The notes below the pieces were generated by a model. That model had not been told where the DNA came from. It was given only the letters and a program-made list of their open reading frames with translations, and did no database searches. Below, piece by piece: positions 61,585-64,000 of a stretch of DNA of 64,000 bases. Origin of the DNA: Anaerolineales bacterium (GTDB lineage: Bacteria > Chloroflexota > Anaerolineae > Anaerolineales > UBA4823). The stretch lies in NCBI GenBank assembly GCA_003105035.1, contig PQAL01000019.1:124001-188000 (forward strand), given 5' to 3'. How positions within the stretch are numbered: position 1 is the stretch's first letter; each line of letters starts with the position of its first letter. Position numbers and translations under genes: made by a program.

Positions 61585-64000
61585 CTATGCTTCGTCTGCC
61601 GGAGGTGCTGTCTGTCCATAATCCAGGATCTCATAACCCTGCGGGCCTGAATCCTTGGAAATGATGCCTTTCTCTTGCATGGCTTCCACCAGGCGGGAGG
61701 CGCGCGTGTACCCGATGCGTAAACGTCTTTGCAGCATGGATACCGAGGCCCGCCCCTGGCGCCGGGCCAGGTCGATTGATTCATCCAGCAAGGGATCCTC
61801 TTCTTCCTGCGATTGCATATCATCCCATAATGGCATTTGGGTCAGTGGGATTCCGGCCGGGGGCAGGTCAGGGATGCCACCTGCGGCGGTTGCGAGAGGT
61901 GCACGCTCGGGAAGAAAGCTTTGCCAATAGGTCACCAGGCTGAGGATTTCGCTATCAGAAACGTAGGTACCCTGCAAACGTAATGGTGCGGGTGCATCCG
62001 GCGCCTGGAAAAGCATGTCACCCCGCCCCAGCAGCCTTTCAGCGCCAGGTTGATCGAGGATCACACGACTGTCGGTATTGGAAGCCACGGCGAAGGCAAT
62101 GCGGGCTGGGAAGTTGGCCTTGATAATGCCGGTCACTACCTCTACCGACGGGCGTTGAGTAGCCAACACGAGGTGGATACCGGTAGCACGCGAGAGCTGC
62201 GCCAGGCGCGTGATGGCACTTTGGGTTTCATCGGGTGCCAGCATCATCAGGTCCGCCAGCTCATCGATAAACACCACCAGCTTGGACAGCTTCTTATCCT
62301 TACCATCTGGGTGGCTATCCATGCGCGCATTATACTCGCTGATATTGCGGGTACCTGCCTGGGCCAGTTTGTGATAACGCATATCCATCTCGCGCAGCAC
62401 CCACTGCAACACTCCCACCACTTTCTCCGTCTCAACCACCACGGGTGCAAGCAGGTGGGGGATGCCGTTATAGTTGGTAAGCTCAACCCGCTTCGGGTCA
62501 ACCATGATCAGCCGCAGGTCATCGGGCGTGTTATTCAGGAGCAGGCAGCAGATGAGCGAGTTCACGCACACTGATTTACCCGAGCCAGTTTGGCCGGCAA
62601 TCAACAGGTGTGGCATGGCTGCCAGATCGGCTGCCACGACATTCCCGGCTACATCCTGCCCCAGGGCAAAGCGCAGCGAGGATTTTAGGCGCTTGAATGC
62701 GTCGCTTTCAACCACATCGCGTAGATTCACCACATCGATGTGCTCGTTCGGCACTTCGATGCCGATATAACCTTTGCCTGGGACGGGCGCTTCCACGCGG
62801 ATGGTGCGAGCGGAAAGCGCTAAAGCCAGGTCATCCGCCAGCGAAGCTATTTTGGCCACCCGTACGCGCGTCCTTGAGCCGCGCGTTTCGATAAAATCAG
62901 GCTCGACCCCAAATTGGGTAATGGTCGGTCCCCGGTTGATTTCTACCACATTCACCGGTGCACCTAATACCCGCAGGGTTTCTTCGATCACCCGGGCGCG
63001 TTGCCGGTCGACATCGTCATCATAAACGGTCTCGTTGCCCTTTTCCAAAATCCGGTCGATGGGCGGCAGTGCCCACGGGCGAGGCTGGTTGGGATTTACC
63101 ATTAAATGAGCTGCCCCTCCTGTATCAGTAGCAGGTCCAGCCCCCATATCAGGCCAGTTCGCAGGTGGAGCAGGTTGGCTGAGACTGGCTGCACTCGTTG
63201 CAGGTTTCCCATGGTTCCGGCGTTCATCCAACCAATCCTGGAGGTTGTCCTGGATGCGTTCCACAAGCGGTGGCGCCCAGCGGAATAAGTCCACTGCAGC
63301 TACATCGAGGATGAGGATCCAGGCAATGATCAGCCAGGCAAGCAGGGTCACTGCCATGCCCGCCCAACCCAGGCCAACATATAGCGGGGTATAAATGAAT
63401 GCCCCCACATAGCCCCCGCCCCCTTTACTGGCTGCCAGGGCATAGGCATCCTGGGTAAAGGTGAAGAAGTGCATCCAGCCCAGGATATCAAGGAAAAGCA
63501 GGACCACGCCAATAATTCGCTCGAAGGCAAAGTGAGGCACACGCTCAAAACTACGCAGCACCAGCCACAAGCCCACAACGAATAAAGCAGCGGGGAAAAG
63601 ATATGCTCCCCAGCCAAACGCCATACCAAGGATACTTAACCAGCCAGCAGTTGCCTTATTGTGGCTGGCTGAGAGCAGGCTCAACAGGGTGAGCAAGCCG
63701 ATAAACAGCAGCACAATGCCCACCAGGTCAAGCTTACGGTCAAGCGACATGCCGGGTGAAGCCGAAGCCGCCTCCGTGGATGGCCTGCCTCTGGATTTTG
63801 AAGCTCCCCGGTGAAAGAGCGCCCCAAGCATGGCCAGGATTCCCACTGAAGCGCCCCGGCTGCTATGACTGCTTGCTGCTGTCTTACTACCCTTGCGGGT
63901 GGAAGTACGGCCTGGCGGCCGCCCTCGCCGAGCCGGAGTGCGGGTACTCGAAACCCTGCGACTTGTCTTGGCATACTGGCGGGATGGTGCTGCAGCACTC
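61585..64000 (-). CDS. ftsK: FtsK/SpoIIIE-type DNA translocase (N-terminus beyond window)
   Basis: At least 804 codons. The frame stays open past a GTG at 63846 to the window end with no start codon, so the true start lies outside. The visible N-terminal part is Ser/Arg/Lys-rich (about 50 residues), then about four membrane helices. The motor domain has Walker A GQTGSGKSVCVNS and Walker B LVVFIDELADLMM. The C-terminal gamma winged helix (QRRLRIGYTRASRLVEAMQEKGI) reads chromosomal polarity sequences. It pumps DNA through the division septum and helps dimer resolution. Confidence 0.95.
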   Translation of the reverse strand, partial: SAAAPSRQYAKTSRRVSSTRTPARRGRPPGRTSTRKGSKTAASSHSSRGASVGILAMLGALFHRGASKSRGRPSTEAASASPGMSLDRKLDLVGIVLLFIGLLTLLSLLSASHNKATAGWLSILGMAFGWGAYLFPAALFVVGLWLVLRSFERVPHFAFERIIGVVLLFLDILGWMHFFTFTQDAYALAASKGGGGYVGAFIYTPLYVGLGWAGMAVTLLAWLIIAWILILDVAAVDLFRWAPPLVERIQDNLQDWLDERRNHGKPATSAASLSQPAPPANWPDMGAGPATDTGGAAHLMVNPNQPRPWALPPIDRILEKGNETVYDDDVDRQRARVIEETLRVLGAPVNVVEINRGPTITQFGVEPDFIETRGSRTRVRVAKIASLADDLALALSARTIRVEAPVPGKGYIGIEVPNEHIDVVNLRDVVESDAFKRLKSSLRFALGQDVAGNVVAADLAAMPHLLIAGQTGSGKSVCVNSLICCLLLNNTPDDLRLIMVDPKRVELTNYNGIPHLLAPVVVETEKVVGVLQWVLREMDMRYHKLAQAGTRNISEYNARMDSHPDGKDKKLSKLVVFIDELADLMMLAPDETQSAITRLAQLSRATGIHLVLATQRPSVEVVTGIIKANFPARIAFAVASNTDSRVILDQPGAERLLGRGDMLFQAPDAPAPLRLQGTYVSDSEILSLVTYWQSFLPERAPLATAAGGIPDLPPAGIPLTQMPLWDDMQSQEEEDPLLDESIDLARRQGRASVSMLQRRLRIGYTRASRLVEAMQEKGIISKDSGPQGYEILDYGQTAPPADEA

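Overview
The window looks like a chromosomal piece of a Chloroflexota bacterium, probably Anaerolineae-like. This is inferred from gene content only: large secreted subtilases and phosphoesterases, a secreted protein with the Val-Tyr-Leu-Pro motif common in that phylum, many lipoproteins, a cytosolic-type narGHJI set led by a cytochrome c, a korDABC set, and no outer-membrane biogenesis genes. No tRNA, rRNA, CRISPR array, insertion sequence or phage module was seen.

Positions 1-16.3 kb encode secreted macromolecule degradation. A subtilase on the minus strand (cut by the window edge) faces a plus-strand series: a cucumisin-type subtilase, a small secreted protein, an isochorismatase-like hydrolase, a phosphodiesterase/5'-nucleotidase fusion, and a double 5'-nucleotidase with a FIMAH tail. 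Three genes here share a repeated cassette made of a near-perfect sigma-70 promoter and a structured leader of about 215-230 nt. In two copies the signal peptide is also shared; in the third the cassette's own start has decayed. An HtrA-like protease follows at 16.6 kb.

Positions 17.8-26.1 kb (minus strand) hold a respiratory nitrate reductase operon: cytochrome c lipoprotein, narG, narH, narJ, narI and a TDT-family transporter. Positions 26.5-28.4 kb hold a cupin and a zinc-metallopeptidase lipoprotein.

Positions 28.4-34.0 kb (minus) look like a vitamin B12 uptake locus. A promoter, a cobalamin riboswitch and an intrinsic terminator precede a membrane-anchored transcobalamin/intrinsic-factor-like protein, an ECF S-component, an EcfT protein and an unrecognised protein with a nucleotidyltransferase-like signature. 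No ECF ATPase is present. The korDABC operon (2-oxoacid:ferredoxin oxidoreductase) lies next to it at 34.0-36.9 kb.

Positions 37-45.9 kb are ordinary housekeeping: a lipid acyltransferase paired with a CDP-alcohol phosphatidyltransferase, an amidase, a methyltransferase, two HAD phosphatases, a zinc-ribbon protein, a GH15 glucoamylase-type enzyme and a DUF1684 protein.

Positions 46-56.5 kb (minus) form a cluster rich in resistance- or detoxification-type families: five GNAT acetyltransferases, an MFS exporter, a SAM methyltransferase, an ABC-F protein, an ABC-2 permease and its probable ATPase. The ATPase gene lies behind a small ORF and two tandem intrinsic terminators, an arrangement typical of transcription attenuation. 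Positions 56.7-61.5 kb hold a four-gene chain joined by 4-bp overlaps (DUF1232, PQQ-type sugar dehydrogenase, purple-acid-phosphatase-like lipoprotein, AT-rich DUF2079 membrane protein). The window ends inside an ftsK/spoIIIE-type DNA translocase gene.
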